DNA of 15,956 nt, taken from NCBI GenBank assembly GCA_013816725.1, contig JACDEA010000014.1, positions 1-15,956 on the forward strand. The letters run 5' to 3'. The DNA comes from Actinomycetota bacterium (GTDB taxonomy: Bacteria > Actinomycetota > Acidimicrobiia > Acidimicrobiales > JACDEA01). This document shows, one piece after another, positions 1 to 5,155 of this stretch. How positions within the stretch are numbered: the first letter of the stretch is position 1; each line of letters begins with the position of its first letter. The notes under the pieces are model-generated. The model made no database searches and was not told the DNA's origin. It saw only the letters and a list, made by a program, of their open reading frames with translations. Both the position numbers and the translations under genes were made by a program.

Positions 1-779
1 ACCTCGACGTCACCGTGCTCGACGAGTTACCTCCGGGGCGGACCCCGATCAAGACCGAGTGGGCGCGCGGGCCGCTCGAGGAGACGGCGGCGTGGGATCG
101 CGTGCGGGCCGAGGTGGCCGCTGGTCACCAGGCCTACGTGGTGTGCCCGCTAATCGAGGAGTCCGAGAAGATCCAGGCCCGCTCGGCGGTCGAGGAGTAC
201 GAGCGATTGGGCGCCGAGGTGCTGCCCGGCCTTCGGCTCGGCCTGCTGCACGGGCAGATGCCGGCCAAGGAGCGCGAGGCGGGCATGGCCGCGTTCCGCG
301 CCGGCGAACTCGACGTGCTGGTGGCGACCACCGTGATCGAAGTCGGCGTCGACGTTCCCAACGCGACGGTGATGGTGATCCTGTCGGCCGACCGCTTCGG
401 CGTGGCCCAACTCCACCAGTTGCGCGGCCGGGTCGGGCGCGGCGCCGACCGGTCGTACTGCTACCTCTTGGGCGAAGCCAACACGCCCGACAGCGCGCAG
501 CGGCTCGAGGCCATCGAGCGCACGACCGACGGCTTCGAACTGGCCGAGGTCGACCTGGAGATCCGGGGCGAAGGGACGATCCTGGGCACCCGGCAAAAGG
601 GCCGCACCGACTTGAAGCTGGCCTCGCTGCGGCGCGACAAGGACCTCGTGGCCCGTGCCCGCGAGGTGGCGTTCGCGGTGGTCGACGAGGACGCCACGCT
701 GTCGACCCGGCCCGACCTGGCGGCGGAGATCCGTGCGCTCGTCGACGACGAGGAAGCCGAATTCCTATTCAAGTCGTAG
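1..779 (+). CDS. recG: ATP-dependent DNA helicase RecG, C-terminal part (5' end outside window)
   Basis: RecG remodels stalled replication forks and Holliday junctions, using ATP hydrolysis to drive branch migration. Only the last ~259 codons are present; the reading frame is already open at base 3. The visible part is the second RecA-like helicase domain. It has the strand leading into AYVVCPLIEESE, the LHGQMPAKERE segment, the motif V region VLVATTVIEVGVDVPNA, and motif VI as QLHQLRGRVGRG with its arginine fingers. The RecG-specific C-terminal tail follows (GFELAEVDLEIRGEGTILGTRQKG). Family membership is clear: the RGxGxxLGxxQ-like tail separates RecG from the related Mfd and PriA. The last codons (EFLFKS and TAG) lie in a 35-bp sequence that recurs at 4541-4575. 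In many actinobacteria recG is close to rsmD and coaD; here about 9.1 kb lies between recG and rsmD. Confidence 0.95.
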   Translation, partial: LDVTVLDELPPGRTPIKTEWARGPLEETAAWDRVRAEVAAGHQAYVVCPLIEESEKIQARSAVEEYERLGAEVLPGLRLGLLHGQMPAKEREAGMAAFRAGELDVLVATTVIEVGVDVPNATVMVILSADRFGVAQLHQLRGRVGRGADRSYCYLLGEANTPDSAQRLEAIERTTDGFELAEVDLEIRGEGTILGTRQKGRTDLKLASLRRDKDLVARAREVAFAVVDEDATLSTRPDLAAEIRALVDDEEAEFLFKS

Positions 780-793
780 GCATCGTGCTGGCG
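759..793 (+). repeat. Left copy of 35-bp direct repeat (attL-like)
   Basis: This 35-bp sequence matches 4541-4575 at 34 of 35 positions; the one difference is A at 782 against G at 4564. It starts with an EcoRI-like GAATTC and contains CCTA and TAGG in opposite orientation around a 9-nt centre. It covers the last six sense codons and the stop codon of recG. Identity stops sharply on both sides. An attachment-site origin is inferred; the repeat itself is observed. Confidence 0.85.
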
Positions 794-810
794 AAGGTGT
801 GGCGGAGCGC

Positions 811-1137
811 ATGGAACCGCAGACCTTCGACGCCGGCCGCCTTGCACGCGCGGCGCCAGGGTGCACCGAAGCGGCCCGAGTCCAGGATTTGTTAGCCGCG
901 GAGAAGGCGTTGGACGAAGCGATAGAGGAGCTGCGGCGGTTCACGCACGGGCCCGATATATGGCACGCGAACGAAGAGGTCAACAACCAGATGCGAGTGC
1001 TCCACGTCCACGCGCAGCACTTCGAGCAGCTTGAGATCCTCCAGAAACGGGTCGAGGACGCCCAAGGCCGACTCCGCGGTCTCCAGGTCGCGTTCGGCGG
1101 CGGACGACAGGTGCAGGCCCTGGAGGACTTGTGGTGA
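811..1137 (+). CDS. Hypothetical protein, helical/coiled-coil, 108 aa
   Basis: I do not recognise this gene. The product is 108 residues, and residues ~20-95 are rich in Glu, Leu, Gln and Arg in a heptad-like pattern, suggesting a long helical or coiled-coil segment. No catalytic motif, signal peptide or membrane segment is visible. The ATG at 811 follows a purine-rich GGCGGAG at about 800-806, a plausible ribosome-binding site, and lies 18 bp inside the left repeat boundary. The frame is open upstream into recG, but those codons belong to recG in another frame. Its stop overlaps the next ORF by 7 nt, suggesting translational coupling in a three-gene set. Coding status rests on length, helical pattern and coupling; function is unknown. 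Confidence 0.5.
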   Translation: MEPQTFDAGRLARAAPGCTEAARVQDLLAAEKALDEAIEELRRFTHGPDIWHANEEVNNQMRVLHVHAQHFEQLEILQKRVEDAQGRLRGLQVAFGGGRQVQALEDLW

Positions 1138-1451
1138 TTCAACGGCTGGAGGATTACGGACTACTGGGGATCAACTCGCCCCACCGGCTCACGTCGCCCT
1201 ACCGGGATGGGACCTCGCTCAGAATCCAAGATGCACCGGGTCTCGACCGGCGCCTCCACAACACCAAGAAGATCCTCAAGCTGGATAACCCGGCGCGCGC
1301 TGCTGCGGTGCCAAGTCAACTTGTCACTGGAAAGGGGAGCGCGCTCAAGCAGAGTTTCGCCCCGCGTAGCCGCCGACCCGGTGACCGATTCGAAACCGGC
1401 GCTAAGGGCCCTGAAATTCCGCGGCTCGGAAGCCGAGAGTTTCGCGGCTGA
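1131..1451 (+). CDS. Hypothetical protein, 106 aa, coupled to both neighbours
   Basis: I do not recognise this gene. It can start at GTG 1131 or GTG 1134, within the end of the preceding ORF, and its TGA overlaps the ATG of the next ORF (TGATG at 1449-1453). The N-terminal half (residues ~1-55, with YGLLGINSPHRLTSPYRDG) has a balanced, protein-like composition. The second half is rich in Arg, Gly, Ser and Pro and looks less like a folded domain. A competing ORF in another frame spans 1207-1629, so this assignment is uncertain past about position 1290. It may be a real small basic protein or a degraded gene whose frame has drifted. Confidence 0.4.
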   Translation: MVIQRLEDYGLLGINSPHRLTSPYRDGTSLRIQDAPGLDRRLHNTKKILKLDNPARAAAVPSQLVTGKGSALKQSFAPRSRRPGDRFETGAKGPEIPRLGSREFRG

Positions 1452-1801
1452 TGTTCACCGCGCGCGAGGTAGCCGCAAACCGATGTCACGTCGTTCCACC
1501 GCTCGCAGTCCGAGTGTTGGGATTCTCGGCCGCGGACTACGAACTCCTGCACGACACTCGGATTCAGCGGATGCAATCCGCGCTGAGCGCGTGCTTGGCC
1601 GCAGTTGGCACGCCGCAGATCGTCGCTAGCGAATGGAGCGACGAGCGACTGCTCAGCGCGGCCCGCGACTTGGAACGTCGGTTGGAGGACGAACGCGCCC
1701 GCGTCTTTCGCGTCGACCGGGTCGCATCGGGCGGGAGCCTTGCCCCCGACATTGAATCGGCACCGGCCCCATCCTCCGCGTCGGCGCCGATGATCGTCTG
1801 A
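1451..1801 (+). CDS. Hypothetical protein, 116 aa
   Basis: I do not recognise this gene. Its ATG overlaps the stop of the preceding ORF in TGATG, an arrangement typical of translational coupling. Residues ~22-52 (VLGFSAADYELLHDTRIQRM onward) look like an amphipathic helical region. Residues ~64-85 (ERLLSAARDLERRLEDERAR) are strongly charged and probably helical. The last ~20 residues are a Ser/Pro/Ala-rich disordered tail. There are no catalytic motifs, signal peptide or membrane segments. It is the last of three overlapping ORFs; a whiB-like pseudogene follows 32 nt after its stop. Function is unknown. Confidence 0.45.
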   Translation: MFTAREVAANRCHVVPPLAVRVLGFSAADYELLHDTRIQRMQSALSACLAAVGTPQIVASEWSDERLLSAARDLERRLEDERARVFRVDRVASGGSLAPDIESAPAPSSASAPMIV

Positions 1802-1833
1802 ATGTCCCGGCCTGCCACGTCTTTTCGACACGA

Positions 1834-2159
1834 TTGAACGCGTCGGAATTGCCCTCGACCGCGTACGCCAGTGGCACCGCCGGAAACGAGCGCATCGACC
1901 TCGACGCCTTCTACGCGTTGTTCCAGCGGCCGAGTTGGATGAGCGACGCCGCCTGCAAGGAACACCCGCGCTCACTGTTCTTTCCGGTCCGCGGCGAGGA
2001 CAGCCGGCCAGGAAGGAGACATGCCGGCGGTGCCCAGTACGCGACGAATGCTTGGCCTTCGCCCTCGAAGGTGGGGAGAAGTTCGGCGTGTGGGGCGGCG
2101 TCAGCGAGCGGGACCGACGCCACCTGCGTCGTCACCGTGGGGATATAAGCGGTTCTTGA
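1834..2159 (+). pseudogene. WhiB-family transcriptional regulator, frameshifted
   Basis: WhiB proteins are small actinobacterial regulators that bind a [4Fe-4S] cluster through four cysteines and contact the primary sigma factor. The N-terminal half is in the frame starting at TTG 1834 and contains SWMSDAACKEHPRSLFFPVRGED, with the first cysteine and the typical LFFP. The second half is one frame over and contains ETCRRCPVRDECLAFAL, which carries the CxxCxxxxxC trio, then GVWGGVSERDRRHLRR, the WhiB turn and basic tail. The frames switch near 2004-2010. Loss of one 4-bp CCGG unit would explain it, because restoring it gives SRPARK, close to the usual family sequence. No full-length product is possible without frameshifting. 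A sequencing error cannot be excluded. Family identity is very clear, and the break is directly visible. Confidence 0.85.
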
Positions 2160-2221
2160 AGTAGCACTCGCCCGAGCCGTTAGCTCGCCACCAGTCGACG
2201 CCACGCCGGACAGAAGTGCAC

Positions 2222-2252
2222 CTGACGCCGGCAGCCACTCGCGTACTAGGGT
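2222..2252 (+). promoter_or_regulatory. Candidate promoter for the RTX-repeat gene
   Basis: CTGACG at 2222-2227 resembles a -35 box. It is followed by TACTAG at 2244-2249 (16-nt spacer), overlapping TAGGGT at 2247-2252 (19-nt spacer), both close to actinobacterial -10 sequences. The 12-mer TAGGGTGCGCGC starting here recurs at 5613-5624 upstream of the ABC importer. The gene's ATG is ~32 nt further on, after a good ribosome-binding site (GGAAGGAG, 2271-2278). This is inference from motif likeness only. Confidence 0.35.
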
Positions 2253-2283
2253 GCGCGCTGCTGGGTCGGCGGAAGGAGATCGG

Positions 2284-3147
2284 ATGAGGGCTCTAACTTT
2301 TAGGCAGGCGTTGGTGATCGCCGCAAGTGTCGTAGCCGGCGCAGCGGGCCTCGTGTTCCTCGGACCTCCAACGCAAGCTGCGACCGCGGGGTGCACGAAC
2401 GGGGCCCCTCCAGGCTGCAGCCTCAGCGTCGATCCGAACAGCGGCCCCACTCCCGCCTACACAACGACGATGACCGTCACCAACTTCCCGCCCAACACGT
2501 CTGTCAACTTGTCGCAGTGCTACCAGGAGAACGGCGCCAACGGCACCCACACCACTTGCGTACCGATCGCACGCGGCGACACCGACGCGAACGGCACCTT
2601 CACCGCGACCAGGCAGGTGACCTGGAGCTATGACGCTGAGGGATTCACTGCCACCTGCAGCGATCGGTGCTACATCGAGGCCACCGCGAATGCACCATTC
2701 ATCTCCGCCCAGGTCGACATCTTCTTCACCACCGCTCCGCCGACGTCGACGACGCTGCCCCCGCCCCCGACATGCGATGGTCGGACAGCGACGATCATCG
2801 GGACCAGCGGCAACGACACGCTCTACGGCACGCCTGGCCCGGACGTGATCGTCGGACTCGGCGGTGCCGATGTCATCTACGGCCTAGGCGGTGACGACGT
2901 GGTTTGCGGCGGCGACGGCGGCGACCAGATCTACGGGGGCGACGGGAATGACCGCATCTTCGGGCAAGCCGGCAACGACACGATCTCCGGGCAGGCCGGC
3001 AACGACTTCCTCGGCGGCGGGGCCGACTCCGACACTCTCTACGGCGGCGACGGTGACGACGCATTAGACGGTGGTACCGAAGCGGACCAGTGCTACGGCA
3101 TGGCGGGCACTGACACAGGGACTGCGTGCGAGACGTACTACCCCTGA
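2284..3147 (+). CDS. Secreted protein with RTX-type calcium-binding repeats
   Basis: This is a 287-residue exported protein. ATG 2284 is chosen for the ribosome-binding site GGAAGGAG six nt upstream and because it gives a clean signal peptide: basic RALTFRQ, a hydrophobic core to about residue 27, and a likely cleavage after QAATA near residue 35. Residues ~45-148 form a Ser/Thr-rich beta domain with several cysteines, probably Ig-like. A TTAPPTSTTLPPPP linker follows at ~149-162. Residues ~174-275 hold about ten nonapeptide repeats of the GGxGxDxUx kind (GLGGADVIYG, YGGDGNDRIFG, GQAGNDTISG), which fold as a Ca2+-bound parallel beta roll. No protease, lipase or toxin domain is present, so the role is probably adhesive or structural. 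No type I secretion genes are adjacent, and the signal peptide argues for Sec export. Confidence 0.85.
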   Translation: MRALTFRQALVIAASVVAGAAGLVFLGPPTQAATAGCTNGAPPGCSLSVDPNSGPTPAYTTTMTVTNFPPNTSVNLSQCYQENGANGTHTTCVPIARGDTDANGTFTATRQVTWSYDAEGFTATCSDRCYIEATANAPFISAQVDIFFTTAPPTSTTLPPPPTCDGRTATIIGTSGNDTLYGTPGPDVIVGLGGADVIYGLGGDDVVCGGDGGDQIYGGDGNDRIFGQAGNDTISGQAGNDFLGGGADSDTLYGGDGDDALDGGTEADQCYGMAGTDTGTACETYYP

Positions 3148-3529
3148 CCAGGCGCAGACGGACCGTACCGACGCGGGTGCTTGAGCCAGCGGGCTTGGCC
3201 AGCTAAGTCCGGCCGTCCACGTCGCCACCGAACGCCCGACCCGCGGTCGCTGCGCCAGAGCCGACACTTATCGCGAACGCGACACCCCCCCCCGACATAG
3301 GCCGAGGGCGATGACAAGTGGGCTGCTGCGGAGAATGAGTACGTGGCCCCCTCAGTGACGAGGGTGCGCCGAACGCGACACTCGTCAACTCAACAATCGA
3401 CAACAGTCGGCGCGTGCCGAGCCGAGCGCGTCGCGCCGAGCGCGGCCGGTTACCTGCCCTGCGTGTCATCGGGACGAGCGCTCAACGCGGCGACCTCGTA
3501 GATTGCTTTCGGCGAGCGAGGGGAGCGCC
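3148..3529. other. Intergenic stretch with short repeats, no gene seen
   Basis: No credible ORF on either strand. It contains a run of nine C (3285-3293), the 12-mer CGAACGCGACAC twice (3274-3285 and 3370-3381), GCCGAGCGCG twice (3421-3430 and 3435-3444, again at 4240-4249), and one copy of a 31-bp repeat (3347-3377). A TAGATT at 3499-3504 could be a -10 box for the GNAT gene, but no matching -35 is evident. No clear terminator follows the RTX gene. Confidence 0.6.
3347..3377 (+). repeat. 31-bp imperfect direct repeat, copy A (upstream of GNAT gene)
   Basis: It matches 4219-4249 at 27 of 31 positions. Both copies start CCCCCTCAGTG, contain GTGCGCCGA, end CGCG, and are followed six nt or less later by CGTCAA. 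Copy A overlaps an inverted repeat: TGACGAG at 3356-3362 and CTCGTCA at 3381-3387 around an 18-nt loop, which copy B does not keep. The two copies bracket the GNAT gene. Confidence 0.7.
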
Positions 3530-3604
3530 ATGCCGGCAGGCGAAAGGATCACATGGCAGAAGTGGCTGCAGTCGAAGTGCGTAAGGCAACCGAGGCCGAC
3601 GTAA
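3530..3604 (+). CDS. Possible 24-aa leader peptide overlapping the GNAT start
   Basis: ATG 3530 has a stronger ribosome-binding site (GAGGGGA, 3518-3524) than the GNAT gene itself. It opens a 24-codon frame (MPAGERITWQKWLQSKCVRQ and four more residues) that stops at TAA 3602-3604. It overlaps the first 52 nt of the GNAT gene in another frame. It could be a leader that modulates GNAT translation, or a chance ORF. Nothing else supports translation. Confidence 0.25.
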   Translation: MPAGERITWQKWLQSKCVRQPRPT

Positions 3605-4173
3605 CGCAGCTGGGTGTGACGTTGGCACGGGCGTTCCAAGATGACCCAGCATTCTCGTGGGCAGCGCCGGACGCGGCACGGCGCGAGCGGGCAGGTCCTC
3701 GCTATTTCGAGCTTCTGTTGCGACGCACCTACCTCCCGAAGGGCGAGGTCTACGTCGCTGGCGATGGGGCCGCGGCGGCGCTGTGGGCGCCGCCCGAGAA
3801 GTGGCAGGTGTCGACGGCCGCCTCCCTCCCGCTCTTCCCGGTGATGCTGCGGGCCTGCGGTCGCCATCTTTCGCGCGCGCTTCGCATGCTGAGCTCGATG
3901 GAGGCCACCCACAAGACCCAGACCGAGCCGCATTACTACCTTCCCTTTATCGGCACCGATCCTGCGAGCCAGGGCAAGGGATTCGGCACCGCGCTAGTCG
4001 CGGACATGGTGGCCCGTTGCGATGCCGAGGGCGTGCCTGCCTACCTCGAAGCCACCAGCACTCAGAACCAGGCGCTCTACCACCGGCACGGTTTTGTGCC
4101 CCTGGAGGAACTCCATTGGGTTGGTGGTGGACCGCCGTGGTGGCCCATGTGGCGCAAACCGAAGGCCGCGTAG
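3553..4173 (+). CDS. GNAT-family N-acetyltransferase
   Basis: This is a 206-residue acetyl-CoA-dependent acyltransferase of the GNAT superfamily; the acceptor cannot be told from sequence. ATG 3553 is preceded by AAAGGA with suitable spacing. An N-terminal VEVRKATEADVTQL strand-helix (residues 7-20) is followed by a divergent central region with ALWAPPEKW (77-84). Motif A is YLPFIGTDPASQGKGFGTAL (residues 129-148) with the Q/RxxGxG/A pyrophosphate loop QGKGFG. Then come LEATS (165-169) and NQALYHRHGF (172-181), the usual motif B with a Tyr placed as general acid. The C-terminus is Trp- and Pro-rich (PPWWPMWRKP). The layout resembles small GNAT proteins often found alone in actinobacterial genomes. 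It lies between two copies of a 31-bp repeat and probably has its own transcript, since it is ~400 nt from the RTX gene. Confidence 0.9.
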   Translation: MAEVAAVEVRKATEADVTQLGVTLARAFQDDPAFSWAAPDAARRERAGPRYFELLLRRTYLPKGEVYVAGDGAAAALWAPPEKWQVSTAASLPLFPVMLRACGRHLSRALRMLSSMEATHKTQTEPHYYLPFIGTDPASQGKGFGTALVADMVARCDAEGVPAYLEATSTQNQALYHRHGFVPLEELHWVGGGPPWWPMWRKPKAA

Positions 4174-4218
4174 AGAAGGACGACCCCGCGAGCGGTTCCC
4201 GCCTCGCGATCGACACCG

Positions 4219-4249
4219 CCCCCTCAGTGGTGAGCGTGCGCCGAGCGCG
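4219..4249 (+). repeat. 31-bp imperfect direct repeat, copy B (downstream of GNAT gene)
   Basis: Matches 3347-3377 at 27 of 31 positions; the differences are at repeat positions 12, 13, 17 and 27. It begins 45 nt after the GNAT stop and ends 15 nt before the HTH remnant. With copy A it brackets an 841-bp unit that contains just the GNAT gene, compatible with a cassette or recombination-derived duplication. Confidence 0.7.
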
Positions 4250-4264
4250 TCAACCCGTCAAGCG

Positions 4265-4409
4265 GTCACCGAGGCAGCGCCGTCGATGCTCCAATTTGTA
4301 CGAACGGCCAGACGGCCCTCGTTCCCGCCCCGAGGCCGAGCTATCTGCCGGCCGCGTGTGGAAGCGGGTCGACATCGAGTCCTGGGCTAAGGCGACGGGG
4401 CGGCTGTAA
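4265..4409 (+). pseudogene. Remnant of excisionase/AlpA-like HTH DNA-binding protein
   Basis: Small HTH_17/MerR-like proteins of actinobacteria begin with an xEAAxxL helix and end in a PxAxLxxGRVWxRxDIExWA tail. Here the pieces are spread over two frames. From 4265, one frame reads VTEAAPSMLQFVRTARRPSFP. From about 4324, the next frame reads RPEAELSAGRVWKRVDIESW and continues AKATGRL to TAA at 4407-4409. Compared with the usual family pattern, the recognition-helix segment after EAAxxL seems deleted, and about two nt are lost near 4327. No intact ORF spans it. Such proteins occur both as prophage/ICE excisionases and as ordinary regulators, so it is suggestive but not proof of a mobile origin. 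Recognition is by motif pattern from memory of the family. Confidence 0.6.
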
Positions 4410-4415
4410 GTGGGC

Positions 4416-4437
4416 GTTGGTCCGCGGTTGGTCCGCG
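4416..4437 (+). repeat. Tandem 11-bp repeat near right boundary
   Basis: GTTGGTCCGCG occurs twice in immediate tandem (4416-4426 and 4427-4437), just after the HTH remnant and ~100 nt before the right 35-bp repeat. Short direct repeats at this distance from a core site could be recombinase arm-type binding sites, but this is speculation. The rest of 4438-4540 shows no gene. Confidence 0.5.
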
Positions 4438-4540
4438 AAACGTTCCGAAAGTCCCAGAACTCATCGGAGGTAGTCGGCAGCGAAAGCGCAGGTCAGAGCA
4501 GGTGTGGACGGTGAAAGCGCTGGTGGGAGCTATGCCTAAC

Positions 4541-4575
4541 GAATTCCTATTCAAGTCGTAGGCGTCGTGCTGGCG
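4541..4575 (+). repeat. Right copy of 35-bp direct repeat (attR-like)
   Basis: 34 of 35 bases equal 759-793. It carries the sequence that, at the left end, makes up the recG C-terminal codons. Here it runs into the first codons of the nucleotidyltransferase gene (reading ...IQVVGVVLA in that frame). Upstream of the copy an in-frame TAA (4537-4539) closes the frame. Confidence 0.85.
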
Positions 4576-5139
4576 GCCGGGCGCGGTGAGCGGCTGCGGC
4601 CGTTGACCGACGACACGCCCAAGGCGCTGCTCACGGTGGCCGGTGTTCCGCTGCTCGATCGCGCCATCGCCCGGCTCACGCCGCTCGTCCACGCCGTAGC
4701 GGTCAACGCGCACTGGCTTCATGAACAGATCGAGGCGCATCTCGCCGGCTGCGACGTTCACGTGTCGGTCGAGCAACCTGAAGCGCTCGGCACCGCAGGC
4801 GCGCTGGGCGCGTTGCGCGAGTGGATCGCCGGGCGCGACGTGCTGGTGACGAACTGTGACGCGTGGTACAGCGAACCGCCCCCGCCGCTCACGGGTCCGG
4901 GTATGCAGTTGCTGGCCGTCGACAACGGTGCGCCGGCCGATTTCGGCAACTGGCTGTACGCGGGGACGTCGTACCTGCCCTGGTCGGTGGTCGAGACGCT
5001 GGAGCCCACGCCATCGGGGCTCTATGAGGTTTGTTGGCGAGAGGCGTGGGCGGGGAACAAGCTCGAGATGGTGCCGTTCACTGGTCGCTTCATCGATTGC
5101 GGAACACCAGCCGACCTCGAGGCGGCTCGAGCTGTCTGA
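4567..5139 (+). CDS. Sugar-phosphate/NTP nucleotidyltransferase-like protein
   Basis: It belongs to the NTP_transferase superfamily (GlmU, RmlA and MurU type), which transfers a nucleotidyl group to a sugar phosphate. The signature LAAGRGERLRPLTDDTPKAL (residues 2-21) binds the NTP, with GTAGAL at 75-80 and a metal-binding Asp in LVTNCDAW (~93-100). The product is 190 aa with only a GTG start at 4567, a little short at the N-terminus: relatives carry two to four more residues in the first beta strand. Upstream codons in frame are IQVVGV, but no ATG, GTG or TTG exists there before TAA 4537. The repeat copy at 4541-4575 covers exactly this region, so an insertion may have separated the gene from its start. 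A Nudix gene follows 16 nt later. Substrate unknown. Confidence 0.75.
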   Translation: MLAAGRGERLRPLTDDTPKALLTVAGVPLLDRAIARLTPLVHAVAVNAHWLHEQIEAHLAGCDVHVSVEQPEALGTAGALGALREWIAGRDVLVTNCDAWYSEPPPPLTGPGMQLLAVDNGAPADFGNWLYAGTSYLPWSVVETLEPTPSGLYEVCWREAWAGNKLEMVPFTGRFIDCGTPADLEAARAV

Positions 5140-5155
5140 CCGCCGTAGCGTCGTC

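Larger units (their letters stand above)
759..4575. mobile_element. Putative decayed integrated element bounded by 35-bp direct repeats
   Basis: The segment runs from the recG stop to the start of the nucleotidyltransferase gene and is bounded by the near-identical 35-bp repeats. Its content is accessory: three small orphan ORFs, a frameshifted whiB, an RTX-repeat secreted protein, a GNAT enzyme and a broken excisionase-like HTH gene. The left repeat preserves the recG 3' end, as expected when a tyrosine recombinase integrates at the end of a gene. No integrase, transposase or relaxase is visible, so it would have to be a remnant, a cargo-only element mobilised in trans, or a duplication scar. 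The boundaries are observed; mobility is inferred. Confidence 0.45.

Noticed and set aside
759..793. tRNA or tmRNA fragment as origin of the 35-bp repeat
   Set aside because: No T-loop GTTCRAxxC, no acceptor stem pairing and no CCA-like end; the sequence codes for the recG C-terminus.
59..895. Long ORF across recG in another frame
   Set aside because: Arg/Gly/Pro-rich shadow of recG; only its end (IPIQVVGIVLA) matters, because it mirrors the nucleotidyltransferase start through the repeat.
1207..1629. Alternative 140-aa ORF over the second and third orphan ORFs
   Set aside because: Ser/Arg-rich composition and no coupling with neighbours; considered weaker than the overlapping chain, though it lowers confidence in 1131-1451.
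2776..3120. Repeated GGxGxD codons considered as a DNA repeat array or CRISPR
   Set aside because: Period of 27 nt in frame coding for RTX nonapeptides, with no constant repeats or spacers.
3285..3293. Run of nine C as a possible phase-variation tract
   Set aside because: Lies in noncoding DNA with no promoter or ORF arranged around it; may be a sequencing artefact.
3657..4409. 250-aa ORF overlapping the GNAT gene
   Set aside because: The first two thirds are a shadow of GNAT; just the last ~30 codons are meaningful, as part of the HTH remnant.
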